Assembly: GCA_018350325.1 (NCBI GenBank)
Contig: JAEVLN010000007.1
Coordinates: 2,137,109 to 2,201,108, forward strand
Direction: 5' to 3'
Origin: Globodera rostochiensis
Lineage: Eukaryota > Nematoda > Chromadorea > Rhabditida > Heteroderidae
Length of the DNA: 64,000 nt
Position 1 is the first letter of the stretch. Every line of letters begins with the position of its first letter. A program made the translations under genes and the position numbers. The notes under the pieces were generated by a model that ran no database searches, was not told the DNA's origin, and saw only the letters and a list, made by a program, of their open reading frames with translations. Positions 21,696 through 33,835 of the stretch are shown piece after piece.

Positions 21696-21745
21696 CACCG
21701 CCAATTTATTTATGGCTGATTTTGCTGGTGATTTGATTCCGCGTG
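21696..21745 (+). pseudogene. SPRY last-exon remnant (copy B)
   Basis: Identical counterpart of 17281-17330: TTTTGCAG followed by DTANLFMADFAGDLIP, then the dispersed repeat. Confidence 0.55.
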
Positions 21746-22683
21746 AAAATTTATTTTGCCAAAAATTGTTCGAATTCGGGGTTTAAAATCGGCCGAAACA
21801 GAATTTTTGCCCCACTTTTTGAATATTTCTACTTCTTCCACCGAATTGGGGATTCGTTCCGTCGCCCAACACTGCTATTTTGCTTCTCTAACCTCCCATT
21901 TCCTTTATTTCTCTCATCATCGATCGATTTATTGATTATGATGTTTTCAACACACAAAAAACTTTCCTTTTTTTGTTCATTTTCATTCGTTCTCTTTCGC
22001 CGTTGAATTTTCTTTACGAATCTGATGTCAAGTTCACCCAACACAACCAATGGAGCCAACAAAATTCTTCTTTAAATAAAAAAGTTCTGAGTTTACGAAC
22101 AATTTTTTTGCTTTTCCCTAAACACTGTCCTTTTTTGCTCAAAAAGTGTGGGAAAATGTTTTTAAAATTCGTACAAGCGCCGATTTTAAATATTTTTTTA
22201 ATTACAATATCTAATTCTAAAATGGTGTAAATTGAGCTCAAACCGAATTATCCGAATCCGGCAATCGGGGTTTTTGGGCAAACCCCGGATTTTTGGGGAC
22301 AGAACAGAGTGAAAATTGAATGTGATTGTGTTATAATAAATTTGAATGTTTTCAACAAGTTTGAAAAGTCTTCGCTTAACCGAAAACCCAAACTCGCCAA
22401 TTCATTTTGGTCTCAAACCGCCTTTTCATCGAATTTCGGATTTAGGAATTTTTGTGATTTCGGAATTTTGGGGTTCGGCTTTTATTTTTTGATTTACCCA
22501 TCCCTGGTGTTCTAGCCCCGATCCCCGACCCAAAAAAGGTCGGGGAGGCCGGGGTTGGCATGTCGGGGCTCGGGGACCACCCCTGTTTTAGAGGTGCATT
22601 TCAGTTTTTATTGCATTTCTGCGGGCAAAAGTTTCATTTTTATTTTTTCCCCCAGACGCCTTTTTAAAACATAATTTTGTGAA

Positions 22684-24138
22684 ATGCCAAAAGCAAACTC
22701 TTCGCTGAGGCGGATGAAGCATTTGCTGGACACGGGCAATGGGGCGGACGTTCACTTTTTGGTGGGGGGGAGGAGACAAAAAGGAGGCGAGTTCTGAAAA
22801 ATAGTGAAACATTTACCTTAATTAGTTGTATTCAATTATTTTAATTAATGACATTTCAATTAGTTTAATTAATATATTTCAATTAGTTTAATTAATATAT
22901 TTCAATTAGTTTAATTAATGATATTTCAATTTGTTAAGCTTCTGCCAGCACATAAAACGATTCTGATGGCGGCCTCCGCCGTTTTTGAGGCAATGTTCCC
23001 ATTTGATTCCCGAAATGCCGGTAAATTGAGAAAATAATTTATAAAATTTAGTGGGGAGGGGTAAGCTGAAAAAATAATTAAAAAATTTTTTGATTAACGA
23101 ATTTTTTTAGACCCTTCGGAAGGGACTAAACCCGTGGAGGTGCCCGACGTGGAGGTGGGGGCGTTCAAGGCGATGCTCAGCTTTATTTATGTGGACGATG
23201 TGAGCGGGCTGAACGGGGACAATGCAATCGATGTGCTTTATGCCGGTCATAAAATTTTTATTGATTTTTAAATTTTCCGTTTAAATTTTTAATTTAAGCT
23301 AAAAAATATGATCTTCCCGAACTTGTCGATTCGTGTTTGAACTTTCCCATACCGGAGCTGAGCAATGTTTTTTTCGCGTTTGCCCAGACTCGCTTTCTTG
23401 GAGAAGAGGTGGGGGCAAATATAATTGATTTTTAATTTTAAATAAATTTTGTCTTTTTTTAATCAACCATAATTAATTATTTTATTATTTCGGGACTTTG
23501 CGCGCCGTTGTTTGGAGCACATCGATGTGAATGCGGCCACTTTGATCTTAACGGAAGCGTTTTTGCAAATTGATCAAAAATCATTGTGTGAGATTCTGGA
23601 CCGTGACGAATTGATGATCAGCGAAGAAATTGCAATTTGGAATGCCGTAAATTTAAAAAAATAATAAAATAAATTAAAATGATTAATTTCTTTTATATTC
23701 TTTTAAAATTAGGCACTTCTTTGGGCGGACGAAAAATGCCGTCAAAATGGGAAAGAGCCTTCGGTGGCGAATAGACGCGCAATGTTCGGCACGGCACTTT
23801 TCAAAATTCGCTTTCCGCTCATTTCACAAGATGACTTTCGTGACAATATTGGTTGGAACCTTTTGGGGACCTTTGATTTCTTTTGGATTTAAAATACGCT
23901 TTTGACAGTTCCGTCCGGAGTGTTGACGAGTGACGAGCTGGTCAGCGTTTTTCTGCACTATTCTGGTCCGGACCGCGCAAGGCCCGAGCAGTACAAGCTG
24001 CAATTCCCAACTAATGGACGTGCCGCGATCAAATCGGGTAGGCTAAAGATGACTTTTACAATTTTTGTGTGACATTCTTTTTCTGAAAAAACAGATTATG
24101 AGCTTTCCAACATGTTGAAAGACATAAATAACGTTTAA
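22684..24138 (+). pseudogene. BTB-BACK gene (copy B) with homopolymer frameshift
   Basis: It has the same eight-exon structure as copy A, shifted by 4415-4416 bases. In exon 1 the G run after TTTTTGGT (22764-22770) has seven G instead of the six in copy A and in the gene at 34.2 kb. This shifts the frame after ADVHFLVG and would end translation soon afterwards. Apart from this base the BTB, BACK and C-terminal blocks are intact and nearly identical to copy A. A single extra G in a G run may be a sequencing or assembly error, so the gene could be functional. Confidence 0.7.
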
Positions 24139-24622
24139 ACTTTAAAGTGGTTAAGAAAAAATACATTTAAAAATTTCTACTAGATTAATGGGCATAAAAA
24201 GTGGCACTTTTTGATTTGGCCTACGAAGAAAGTATCTTAAAAAGCGGTTAAATTTTAGATTTTACTATATGCAAGCGTCCTCTATATGAGCAGAGCACTT
24301 TGATAGGTAAAAACGGTCCGTAGCTTTTCATACCGGCGAGATAAAAATTCTCGAATCCGGTTAGGTCAAAATTCCCGATACCGATTTGTCGGGTTTAAAC
24401 CGGTTTGCATAGAGTAAGCTCCGGATCGCGGGTTCTGCGTCGTGTGCAAAAACCCCGCTTCCGGAGCCGTCAACTCCGTGATTTTATGAATTTTTGAAAT
24501 TTGGCTTGAAACCCGATAAAAACTGTCTTTTTACTGTAATTATGAAAAACTTTTTGTGCATTGACCGGCACAAAAGCGAAATTGTATTTTAATATTTTGA
24601 AAATAAAATAATATTTCCTTAG

Positions 24623-25489
24623 GGCTAACCATTCAAAATCGATGGGATCCCACGGCGTGTGACGGCGGCCTCTCCCTCTCTGAGCCCGATCGATTGATTG
24701 TCCAACAGAATGGAGAGAATTGGGGTAAAAGTATTATTCTGTTAAAGTGATTTGATTAAAACGGTTTATTAAAAGAGTTCACAAAATTTTGGAATTGAGT
24801 TTACTTTTCAGATTGGCGCTCTGTCCTCGCTGAACGGCCAATTCCAAAAGGGAATTCTGGCATTTTTTACTACGAAGTGACCATTTTGGAGCAACAATAG
24901 TAAGTTGAATAAATAAATAGTTGAACTTCGAAATGTTTTAGAAGCATTTTCGTTTAAAATTATATTTAGCATTGTTTTCATTGGACTCGCGACCAAAAAA
25001 ATGCCATTGGACGAACGCGTTGGAGTTTACGAAGGCACTTACGCATACGAATGCTGTGGCAGATTTTGGGGTCACGAGGTTGAGGGATGTTACCACAACG
25101 GCAATGGACGTCCGTACATCGAAGGAAAGCCCAAATTTGGGGGAGGCGACGTCATCGGATGCGGCGTAAATTTGGCAACTCGCCAAATCATTTACACAAA
25201 AAATGGACAGCGTTTGGGTGAGAAATTTAAAAAAAATAAAAAATTAAGGGCATTTAACCATTTTTGGGTTGTTTCTTTAATTTAAAAATCTAATCGATGG
25301 CGCCTTTTTTGGAATCATTTTAATTATTTATTCGTTTTGTTTATTTTTTTTTATACAGAAACTGCCGGGTTATATGTCGATTCTCCCGCCGATTTGTTTC
25401 CATGCGTTACGTTGTACACTTCTGGCACCAAAATTGAAGCGAATTTTGGCCCGAAATTCAAATTCAACATTGCCGCCGAGGGCATTTAG
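24623..25489 (+). CDS. SPRY-domain exons, complete (copy B)
   Basis: Four exons (24623-24724, 24812-24899, 24970-25217, 25359-25489) give a full SPRY domain: [107 protein letters not shown], ending [12 protein letters not shown]. All joins are canonical and in phase. There is no Met, signal peptide or coiled coil in front. The first exon opens in phase 1 after TTTCCTTAG, exactly the phase left by the BTB exon that ends at 24037. It is therefore most likely the 3' part of a BTB-BACK-SPRY gene. SPRY is a protein-interaction fold, so in a fusion it would be the substrate-binding half. Confidence 0.75.
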
Positions 25490-26130
25490 AAAGTGAAAAA
25501 CGAGTTGATTTGCTGTTGGTTTTATTTCTTTGTCGATCAAAATTTTTTATCAATTCAATTTGTTTTCGAATTTTTCAATTATTTTGAGAAAAACAAATCC
25601 AATAAACTTACATCTTTTATCGACACCAATTTTCGGCAAATCTTGTCAAAAATTTGGTCAATTTTGCCCTTTTTTGAAACGTGAAAATCCGATTTTGGTT
25701 TACTATTTGTACAAATATTCTATTTTTTCAGAAAAAAATGAACAAATTTGCAATTTTGATTTCCAGAAAAGTCGCTATGATCGCAAAAGTTGTCCGCAGA
25801 TGTCAATTTCGCAAAAGTCGCTATTTTTATCGTAGAAAAAAACCAAATTCATTTTATTATTTCAAAAGTTTCTTAAAATCCTTAATTTAATACCTTTTGC
25901 AAGAATTGCCGTGTCAATGCCTGGTTGGCTCAGTGGTTTATCTCTATCATAACTTATTCATCGGAGTTCTACTCCGAGTGAAAACACATTTATTTTTTTA
26001 ATTTAATAATTAATCTTTTTATTGATTCTTAGTCGAAAAACAAAAAACATCGCTCAAAAAACCATATGCTGGGGAATCATTCCCCACTATTTCTTTATAT
26101 GATTTTAAAGCTTTATGGTAATACGGCCAA
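25490..26130. repeat. SPRY 3' flank and tRNA-like repeat
   Basis: The first 200 bases are related to the 3' flanks of other SPRY genes (compare 29182-29380, 36295-36440 and the reverse of 11100-11317). Bases about 25870-26000 match the repeat tail and tRNA-like head seen at 3340-3470: AAAATCCTTAATTTAATA, then GGCTCAGTGGTTTA and GAGTTCTACTCCGAGTGAAAAC. No gene is present. Confidence 0.55.
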
Positions 26131-26134
26131 AAGC

Positions 26135-26395
26135 ATCCAAATTTGGCTTCAAGCAAATGCCAACACATTCTCTCGCATCCCCTCCATTCTCTTCGCTGAC
26201 AATGCTATTTCTAAGGCTTGCCATCTTCTGGCAATATTTCGAAACGATCGAAGCCATCGATTTAAAGCCGTATAAAAGCATTGGGAAACGCAGCAGAAAG
26301 CATTATTCAAGCCTATTTTTTATTACTTTATTGTTATTAACTCAAAATGCGCCCCATTTTTACAAAATGCCCGTTGTCTGGTGAAATTAATGTAA
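26135..26395 (+). promoter_or_regulatory. Remnant of the signal-peptide gene promoter
   Basis: ATGCCAACACATTCTCTCGC (26157) and a TATA box TATAAAA (26271), followed by GCATTGGGAAACGCAGCAGAAAGC and ATTCAA, match in order and spacing the reverse strand upstream of the secreted genes at 45.38 and 53.02 kb. The start context CTCAAAATGC is preserved at 26347, but the following codons (MRPIFTKCPLSG) no longer form a signal peptide. It is a promoter whose signal-peptide exon has decayed. Confidence 0.55.
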
Positions 26396-26579
26396 TTTTA
26401 ACCATTGAGCGTGTTTGTTCACTGTTTGGCCAAAAATGTTCTTCAATAATTTATGCCAATTATGATTTCATTGAGTTTTTATATAAACTTTTATAATACT
26501 TGTCATGGGCATTTTGGCAATTTTTATATTGGAGGGGTCGGCCGTGCCGAGAAATTTAGGTATTTTAAATCGATGCTAT

Positions 26580-26760
26580 TTTGACACGGTCAGTTTTAAA
26601 CCGGTCGTCCCGGTTTTCTTTGGTTAGGCCGGTTTTGCGACCCCCGGTTTTTGGTCCAAAAAGCCGGTTTTCGGTTAGGCCGGTTTTATGACTCCCGGTT
26701 TTTGGTCCAAAAAAGCCGGTTTTCGGTTTCGGATGGCTAACCGACCGTGACCAAGCCCTA
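26580..26760. repeat. CCGGTTTT tandem repeat
   Basis: A unit of about 55 bases (CCGGTTTTCGGTTAGGCCGG, then a cccccggtttttggtccaaaa variant) occurs twice with a partial third. The block ends GACCGTGACCAAGCCCTA. That end resembles a hAT terminus, but no matching left end or target duplication was found. Confidence 0.5.
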
Positions 26761-26794
26761 TTTTTACCAAAAGATAAAAGTTTAGTATTATAAA

Positions 26795-28245
26795 ATGAAT
26801 ATGTTCATTGTTATTGTACTGTTTGTGGAATTTATTGAGAAATTTATTGTTGGTATGGACAACGCGGCGGACGTTCACTTTTTGGTGGGAGTCAAAAAAG
26901 AGGCGAGTTTTGGGGGTAGATGCTTAAATTGTTTTTTTTCTAAATTTTTTTGTTTATTTGAATTTGAAGCTTTTGCCGGCACATAAAGCGATTCTGGAGA
27001 AAGCCTCCGACGTTTTTGAAGCAATGTTTCGTTTTGACGAGGCAAATGCAAAGGCCGCCGCCGCTGGGACCGGTGCGGAAAATTTGTTTAAATTTTTTGA
27101 AAACGATTTTTAGACCCTTCGGAAGAGATTAAGCCCGTGGAGGTGCCCGACGTGGAGGTGGGGGCGTTCAGGGTGATGCTAGCCTTCATTTACGCCGCCG
27201 ATGATTTGAGTGAACTGCTGAACGGAGACAATGCAATTTCTGTGCTTTATGCGGGTGAATTTTAAGAAATTGGACCGATCTAAAAATTATAATTATGGTG
27301 AAATTTATTAAAAATTACCGTAGAAAATTTTTAGTTTTGAAAATTTCAAAAACAAAATTTTTAATGCATTAATTGTCTTTTAGCCAACAAATATAATCTT
27401 CCTGAACTTTTCAATTCGTGTTTAAACTTCATATGGAATTTGAGCAATGTTTTTGTCGCATTTGACCAGGCTCGCTTTTTTGAAGAAGAGGTGAGAAATG
27501 TTTTTTTCTATCTGCCGGACAACAATTATAATAATTTGATTTATTTTGGAAATTAATTTCTGAAATAATTTCATTAAATTTTTGCAGATTTTTTCCGAGC
27601 AAATATACCGGTTTAAGCCCAAATGTTAAGTATTATTTACATTTACATTTTCAATTTTTTGGGACTTTGCCCGCCGGTGTTTGGAGCACATCGATGAGAA
27701 TGCTGCCAATTTTCTCCTCTCGGAAGAGTTTTTGCAAATTGATCAGCAATTATTGTGTGAGATTATGGACCGTGACGAGTTGATGATCAAAGACGAACTT
27801 ACAATTTGGAATGCCGTAAATTTATAAGAAATAATAATCAAATTAAAATTATTTTAATTTTTTTATTTCCATAATTAGGCACTTCGCTGGTCGGACGAAA
27901 AATGCCGTCAAAATGGGGAAAAGTCTTTGGCAGCGAATAGACGCGAAATGCTCGGCGTTCAAAATTCGTTTTCCGCTCTTTCCTCAGAAGGATTTTACTG
28001 AGAATATTGGTATCATGGCCAGTTTTAATTTTAAGATGCCTCTACCTAATCTATTTTCATAATTCCGAGTCGCAACATTTGGTTGAATTTTGCTTTTGAC
28101 AGTTCCGTCCGGAGTGCTAACGAGTGACCAGATGATGAGCGTGTATCAGTACCATTCTCATTCGGACCGCGCTCTGCCCGAGCTGTACCCGCTTCAATTC
28201 CCAACTAATGGTCGTGCTGTTACAGGTGGTCACCCTGCCGTTTAA
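26795..28245 (+). pseudogene. BTB-BACK gene (copy C), frameshifted
   Basis: Exons 26795-26902, 26970-27072, 27114-27254, 27384-27490, 27663-27815, 27879-about 28011 and 28103-28225 follow the structure of copy A. Domain blocks: [94 protein letters not shown]. The usual first residues ([16 protein letters not shown]) are replaced by MNMFIVIVLFVEFIEKFIVG, a hydrophobic stretch fused to [11 protein letters not shown]. In exon 6 an 8-base deletion after ATGCTCGGC breaks the frame before KIRFPL. Intron 1 again uses GC-AG and intron 4 lacks AG. It is probably a pseudogene, though the BTB part alone is open. It can splice on to the SPRY exon at 28479 in phase. Confidence 0.65.
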
Positions 28246-28478
28246 CTATCAAAGTGCCTCTACTCATATACCGTATATCCATTTTTAATCCCCATGTGGA
28301 ATTATTTTTAAACTTCTCAGCAAGGGCGACATTATTAGAGGGTGGGGGATTATTAGAGCATTTTGGGATTAAAAGAAGGTTTACGGTAGGAGTATTTATT
28401 GCATATAGAAAAATCAGAAATTTGTAACCGCATTTTAAGATACCTTCTTTTTTCAGAGCCCATATTTTAAAAATTTAG

Positions 28479-29178
28479 GGCTAACCCTTCAAAATCGATG
28501 GGATCCCACGGCGTGTCATCAGGGCCTCACGCTCTCTGAGCCCGAGCGATTGATTGTCCAAAATAATGGAAAGAATTCGGGTAAATATTATTCTGTTAAA
28601 ATGATTTGATTAAAACGGTTTAAGTAAAGAGTATGAATTTTTTTGAATTGAGTTTATTTTCAGCGTGGCGCTCTGTCCGCACTGAATGGGCAATTCCAAA
28701 AAAGGATTTTGGTATTTTCTACTACGAAGTGAAAATCCTGGAGAAAAAAAAGTAAGTTAAATAAATAAATAGTTGAGCTTCGAAATTCTTTTGATTAAAC
28801 AAATTATATTTAGCAATGTTTCCATTGGACTCGCGACAAAACAAATGCCATTGGACAAAATTGTTGGATGGTGCAAAGGCACTTACGCATACGCAAGCTG
28901 TGGCAGTTTTTGGGGTCACGCTGTTGAGGGATGTTACCACAACGGCAATGGACGTCCGTATTCTTTAATTTAAAAATCTAATCGATGGCCCTTTTTTTGA
29001 TTTAATAAATCTTTTAAATTTATTTATTTATTTTTGTTTTTTTCCAGAAACTACGGGTTTATTTGTCGATTTTGGGGCCGATTTGTTTCCATGCGTTACG
29101 TTGCTTAGGCCTGGCACCAAAATTGAAGCGAATTTTGGCCCGAATTTCAAATTCAAAATTGCCGCCGAGGGCATTTAG
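28479..29178 (+). pseudogene. SPRY exons of locus C with internal deletion
   Basis: Exons 28479-28580, 28664-about 28751, 28814 onward and 29048-29178 match the SPRY set ([27 protein letters not shown] start, [51 protein letters not shown]). In the third exon, after GNGRPY, the sequence jumps straight into the following intron (TCTTTAATTTAAAAATCTAATC). This deletes the conserved [22 protein letters not shown] part and its 5' splice site. Reading through ends at a stop at 28973. It is a damaged domain. Confidence 0.7.
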
Positions 29179-29830
29179 AAAGTGAAAAACGAAGGGATTT
29201 ATGGGGTTTTGTTGTTGGTTTTATCATTTATTTGTTCTTTGTCGATTAAAGCATTTTATCAATTCAATTTGTTTTTGAATTTGTCAATTATTTCGAGAAA
29301 AACAAATCTAATTAACTTGCATCTCTTATCAACACCAATTTTCGGCAAATCTTTTCAAAATTTGGTCAATTATTGCATTTTTTCTTCAAATGCGACTGTG
29401 CTTTTGCGGGGTGCAATCGAACACTGCACGAATCGCTCTGATCATTCGCGAACTGATCAAATAAAAAATAAATATTACCTGCGAAATTAATTCATTTATT
29501 TCACCGTTTTATTTTTCCATTGATCATTTTTCATCAAAGCATCAGGAACACGAGAAATCACAAAGATTTATTCCCGGACTTTCGTTTTCGACAGATATTA
29601 GAAAAAGCTTCTGTTGGATGGTCCTTTGAGTTTTCGTAAAAAGTGCACGAAAATAGAAATTTAGAGGATGCCCAAAAGTTCCACGTCAGCCCTTACCCGC
29701 TTAAAGCAGCCCTTGTGATATGCAAAGTGCAATTCAGATTTATCGACCAATAAGCCCCAATGCTTCAATTCCCCCCCCCCCCCCTCAAATTGGCATAAAC
29801 AGGGGGCCCCAATTTCTGACATTTGTTGGA
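29179..29830. other. SPRY 3' flank, no gene
   Basis: Bases 29182-29490 are closely similar to the reverse complement of 11009-11317, downstream of another SPRY gene. The frame they share is a flank artefact, since the text reads on from the SPRY stop through AAGTGAAAAACGAAGGG. A C-run lies near 29770-29785. Confidence 0.5.
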
Positions 29831-30050
29831 GTAAGGCAATCTTTTCGTAAATGCCAACGCATTCTCTCGCGTCCCCTCCACTCTCTTCGTTGGCAATGCT
29901 ATTTTAAAACGAAGGCACTTCTAAGCCAGCGATTTAAAGCCGCATAAAAGCGTTGGGAAATGCAGCAGAAAGTATCATTCAAACACCCCGAACCCCGACT
30001 TTTTTGGTCGGGGACGAAAACCCCGACGCCGAAAATCCGTTCAAAACTCT
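29831..30050 (+). promoter_or_regulatory. Second promoter remnant of the signal-peptide cassette
   Basis: ATGCCAACGCATTCTCTCGC (29851), TGGCAATGCTATTTTAAAAC, AGCGATTTAAAGCCGCATAAAAGC (degenerate TATA near 29943) and GCAGCAGAAAG match the promoter upstream of the secreted peptide gene at 45.38 kb. The match ends at ATTCAAACA, where a CCCCGAACCCCGACTTTTTTGGTCGGGG palindrome begins (29983-30030). The signal-peptide exon is missing. Confidence 0.5.
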
Positions 30051-30377
30051 TCGGATTTTCTGCCTTTTTTGTTTTGTAACGATCGACAGTTGAAAATCGA
30101 AAATTTTCTTAAAGTAATTGAAAAAACTTATTTTATAATTCGCGGGGTCAACATTTTGCTGAGAGCAAATAAAACATTCAAATTATAAAAAGAGATTAAT
30201 TCCCAAAAGTAAATACCCCCCCCCCTTTTTCAGGTCAACATTTGCCCACTGCAAAAATCCATCCATTTATAAGAAAATCCCAACTTCAGTCAGTCTATAA
30301 TTATGTAAGTTTCATTTAAAACGGTTAAACATTCATTTATTTAAGCATTATCCTTAATTAAATAAAATAATTAAAGG

Positions 30378-32330
30378 GAACGAGTCAACTGAAGGGCGAA
30401 CTGAGTGCAAAGATGGCGGAGTCTCAGAAACAACAGCAACAGGACATCGACGCGTTGACTGAAGCACAAAAGGGAAATGGTAGGGCAATTGTTGTTTAAT
30501 TTAAATGCTTTGAATAAAAAAATGGAAATTGTATTAAAATTAATAATAATTTTATTTTGAAAAGTGGAAATTGGCAAGATTGAGAATTTGGTTGCAATTT
30601 CAACTTCGGGTCAATGGCGGCGATACAGTAAGAAAACTTTTCTTAAAATTTCGTAAGCCAACCAACATTCTGGACTTTACACCAGATCCTTTCCGAATCG
30701 CGGGCGCAATTGTTCTATTTATTTTTTTTGTTTATGTTATCCGTGAATTGAATGCGCAAAAAGAAAATCGTCTCAAAATGAATGGTAAGTGTATTAAAAT
30801 GGTTAACAATTTTATTTTTATAGAATTTATTTGTTAATTTATGCAATTTGTTTGGGTAAATTTCAGAGCAATTGAATGAAATGCAACTTGAAACAAACGA
30901 ATCGCTGAAGTCTGTCCAAACGATGGTCGTCGCCAAATTGGTGGAGCAGAAACTGTCAAATGCCAACAAATTCGCTGAAATTGAACAGAAGAATGACAAA
31001 CTGGAGCAGTATCAGAAAGAACAGCAGCCAAACATCGTCGATTTGCAGAAGACAGTTGCCACGTTGAGAGAAATTGGTAATTTCGGCCTAAAATTTTGTT
31101 CAGAATTCGGAAATTCTCTGCCTTTTTGGCATAATTTTTTAGCTTAATATTTAAAAATAATGAAAATTATATTTCCTTAGGGCTAATCCCACAAAATCGA
31201 TGGGATTCCACGGCATGTCACGACAACCTCGCACTCTTTAAGCCCGGTCGATTGATTGCCCAACATTATGGAGAGAAAAATGGTAAAGATTTTGTTAATA
31301 ATTTAATTGCTTATGTAAAGAGTTTAGAGACAATTTTTGAATTAACTCACTTTTCAGGATGGAGCTCTGTCCGCGCTGAAAAGCGACTGCCGGAAAATCC
31401 TTATGGCATTTCATACTTTGAAGTGAAAATCTTAGTGCAAGCAAGAGGGTAATTTATAAATATTATAAAACGTTATTTAAAATATTATTATATTTAGCAA
31501 TATTGCAATTGGACTTGCGACCAAACAAATGCCATTGGACAAACATGTTGGAGTTCACGAAGGCACTTACGGATACGGAAGCGACGGCACATTTTGGGGT
31601 CACGAGGTCAAGGGATGTTCCCACGACGACATTGGACGTCCTTACATTGAAGGAAAGCCCAAATTTGGGGAAGGCGACGTCGTCGGCTGCGGCGTCAATT
31701 TAAATCGTCAAATCATTTACACGCTAAACGGGGAGCGTTTGGGTGAGAAAGAACACAAATTTGGGGACTAAAAAAACGTCGATTTTGGTTATGTGGAGTA
31801 AATGTCCAGACGCCGTTTGGTTACGTACGGGGCGAATCTGACCCCTCCCTCCCGTTCGGACGAACCCCGACTCGCTACTTTTTTAACTTCTATAACTCAG
31901 CTCATGGTTGTTAGTTACTCCGAGCCTAAAAATGGTACCGTTCGTTTTGTCTCATCGAGCTGATGATAGTACATGCATTTTTAATTGTAAAAATGTCTTA
32001 AACGGTTTTTGAACAAGTAAAAAAGGGGTAGCGAGTCGGGACAAAGTAGCGAGTTGTCAGGTAACGAGTTGGGTATTTACCCTCCCGCTCAACCAACAAA
32101 GGAACATAATTGAAGTGTTTAGAGAGGGTTTTGGAATTATTTCCGCCCAACTTTTTATAGACTGAAAAAGGGGGGGGGGAGGGGATCGACTCGAATAAAT
32201 ATTTGTTTTTACAGACACCGCCAATTTATTTGTCTCTTTTTCCGTCGATTTGTTTCCATGCGTTTCGTTGGGCGTGCCTGGCATGAAAATTGAAGCAAAT
32301 TTTGGACCGAACTTCAAATACAAATTCTGA
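30378..32330 (+). CDS. Coiled-coil plus SPRY-domain protein (5' end incomplete)
   Basis: Coiled-coil exons 30378-about 30479 ([20 protein letters not shown]) and 30867-about 31076 ([36 protein letters not shown]) are followed by SPRY exons 31181-31280, about 31358-31448, 31498-31742 and 32215-32330. SPRY blocks are intact: [95 protein letters not shown], then KYKF-stop. Phases agree throughout. The first exon with MNPS..KRRRIEG found in sister genes is not seen upstream, so the start is unknown. This is the best preserved SPRY domain on the plus strand. The last intron holds about 450 bases of unrelated sequence with a G-run. Confidence 0.75.
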
Positions 32331-33835
32331 TGAGAAAGCGCCCGGAAGTGAAAATGATTTTTTTATTTTTTAAGGATACGGTCGATGGCTTTTAACCATT
32401 TACACATTCTGTTTTGTTCTCAAAATTTCGTTTTGTTCCACATTTGTCTGATTTGATGTTTTGTTGTCATTTTGCAAATTTGCTCGATAAAGAAATTTAC
32501 TTTTCGGTAAAAGTGAAGAAGAATATCAAAAACTCCTCGGAGCTGACAAACCCATGGGGTGGACCCCCTTTTGGTCGGATGCGGGGCCCGGCTCATTACA
32601 ACGGTTCCGAGTTCCCGGCTCGTCTAACTTGCCATCAGTCTCTTTAGGCTTTTTATGCGCGCGCCCCTTAGGCGTTTAACCATACAACCCGCGCTTGGAC
32701 ACTTTACTTCAAATTCAATTGTCATTGGACATTATGCTCCGATGCGGTTTTTTGAAATTTTGATGGAGGTAGTAAGTAAGCCCTGCGAAGCGGTTCAAAT
32801 TTAAAAAAATTCAGAAAAATGTCTCTTCCACTGATCATTTTCGGTCAGGATCGTTGTTTATCTATCTGCTGATTGATCACCTAAAAATGTTTGACATTTT
32901 CTTAACCTCCTCATCTCAAACTCATAAAAATACCCACCCCCTCTCTCAACGTTCATTTGTCGGCATCGGCGGTGACCGCCGCTTTCGTCCGCAAAGTGCC
33001 ACGGCGGCTCTTGCGCTTGTTGCCACCGGCTGCCTGTCGAGTGGTTTTGATGTGAGCAGTCACTGCAGACGACGGCCTTTGCCTGGGGGGGGGGGGGGGT
33101 TAACGGATTGTCGCTTGGAAATATACCCCCATAATTCCGTTGTTTTTTTAGTTTTAAAAAACCAAAAAAATCGCTTTAAATTTTGACAGAAATTTGTACA
33201 AAAGGGTTCACCGGTTTTTTATAAATAAATAAGAACACGAAATTTTCAATGAATTGAGGGAGGACATAAGAATAATAGGTAAATATGGATCATACGGCCC
33301 AGACTCAAAATCGAACGAAATATATATCAATCGACTCCTATCGGTCTGTAATGTAAGAATCCGGAAAAAATTTTTTGCGGAAACCACTTTTAATCAAGTT
33401 ATGAGCCCGGGACTGAAGTGTCTTTTGACTGGGGACTTAGTTGTCACTGAATAAAAAGTGTTTTTTGCCTTGATTTTTTTGGATTCTTACTCAGCTCGAA
33501 GAGAGGAATCCAAAGGTATATAAATCATCCGGTTTGGCGCCATCTCTGATTTTCTAGAAATGCAAAGTCAGTAAAGTGACATGGTTTTGCAAAATCCCCC
33601 CAAAAAACATGTTGTCTAAAAATAACAGTCATTTGCTTTAATTATTTTTAGGACACGACACATGTGTTTGGATTAATATTTCAACCGATTCAAAAACCGC
33701 TAAATTCTCAATTTTTATTTTCTATTGAGGATTTCGTAACAGTGGGGCTGGGATTTAATATGCATTTGCATATTTTCAGTCCAATTTAAGTTTCTATCAA
33801 ATTATGTACTAAAAATATTCTTTCTACTTCTTTCA
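32331..33835. other. Intergenic
   Basis: No gene is recognised. Bases 32640-32705 (CTTTTTATGCGCGCGCCCC, TTAGGCGTTTAACC) resemble 9190-9230 beside the tRNA-like gene, suggesting a shared repeat. A perfect hairpin (TTTGGATTC...GAATCCAAA) lies at 33478-33515. A G-run is at 33086-33098. Confidence 0.3.

Larger units (their letters stand above)
21043..25358 (+). repeat. Tandem segmental duplication, copy B
   Basis: Near-identical to 16607-20935. The offset is 4415 up to the first BTB exon and 4416 after it, because a run of six G in copy A is seven G in copy B. Copy B continues into the intact last SPRY exon, so copy B carries the ancestral 3' boundary and copy A the truncated one. Confidence 0.9.

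Noticed and set aside
26520..26760. Complete hAT element at the CCGGTTTT repeat
   Set aside because: The right end (CAAGCCCTA) fits, but no left terminus with a matching 8-bp target duplication was found.
26795..26854. Hydrophobic start of BTB copy C as a signal peptide
   Set aside because: MNMFIVIVLFVEFIEKFIVG is hydrophobic but contains acidic residues and no cleavage-like site, and the gene is frameshifted downstream. It looks like replaced upstream sequence rather than a selected signal.
29182..29490. 102-residue frame also seen at 11009-11317 on the other strand
   Set aside because: Conservation comes from duplicated SPRY 3' flanking DNA; the frame begins just after the SPRY stop and has no other support.
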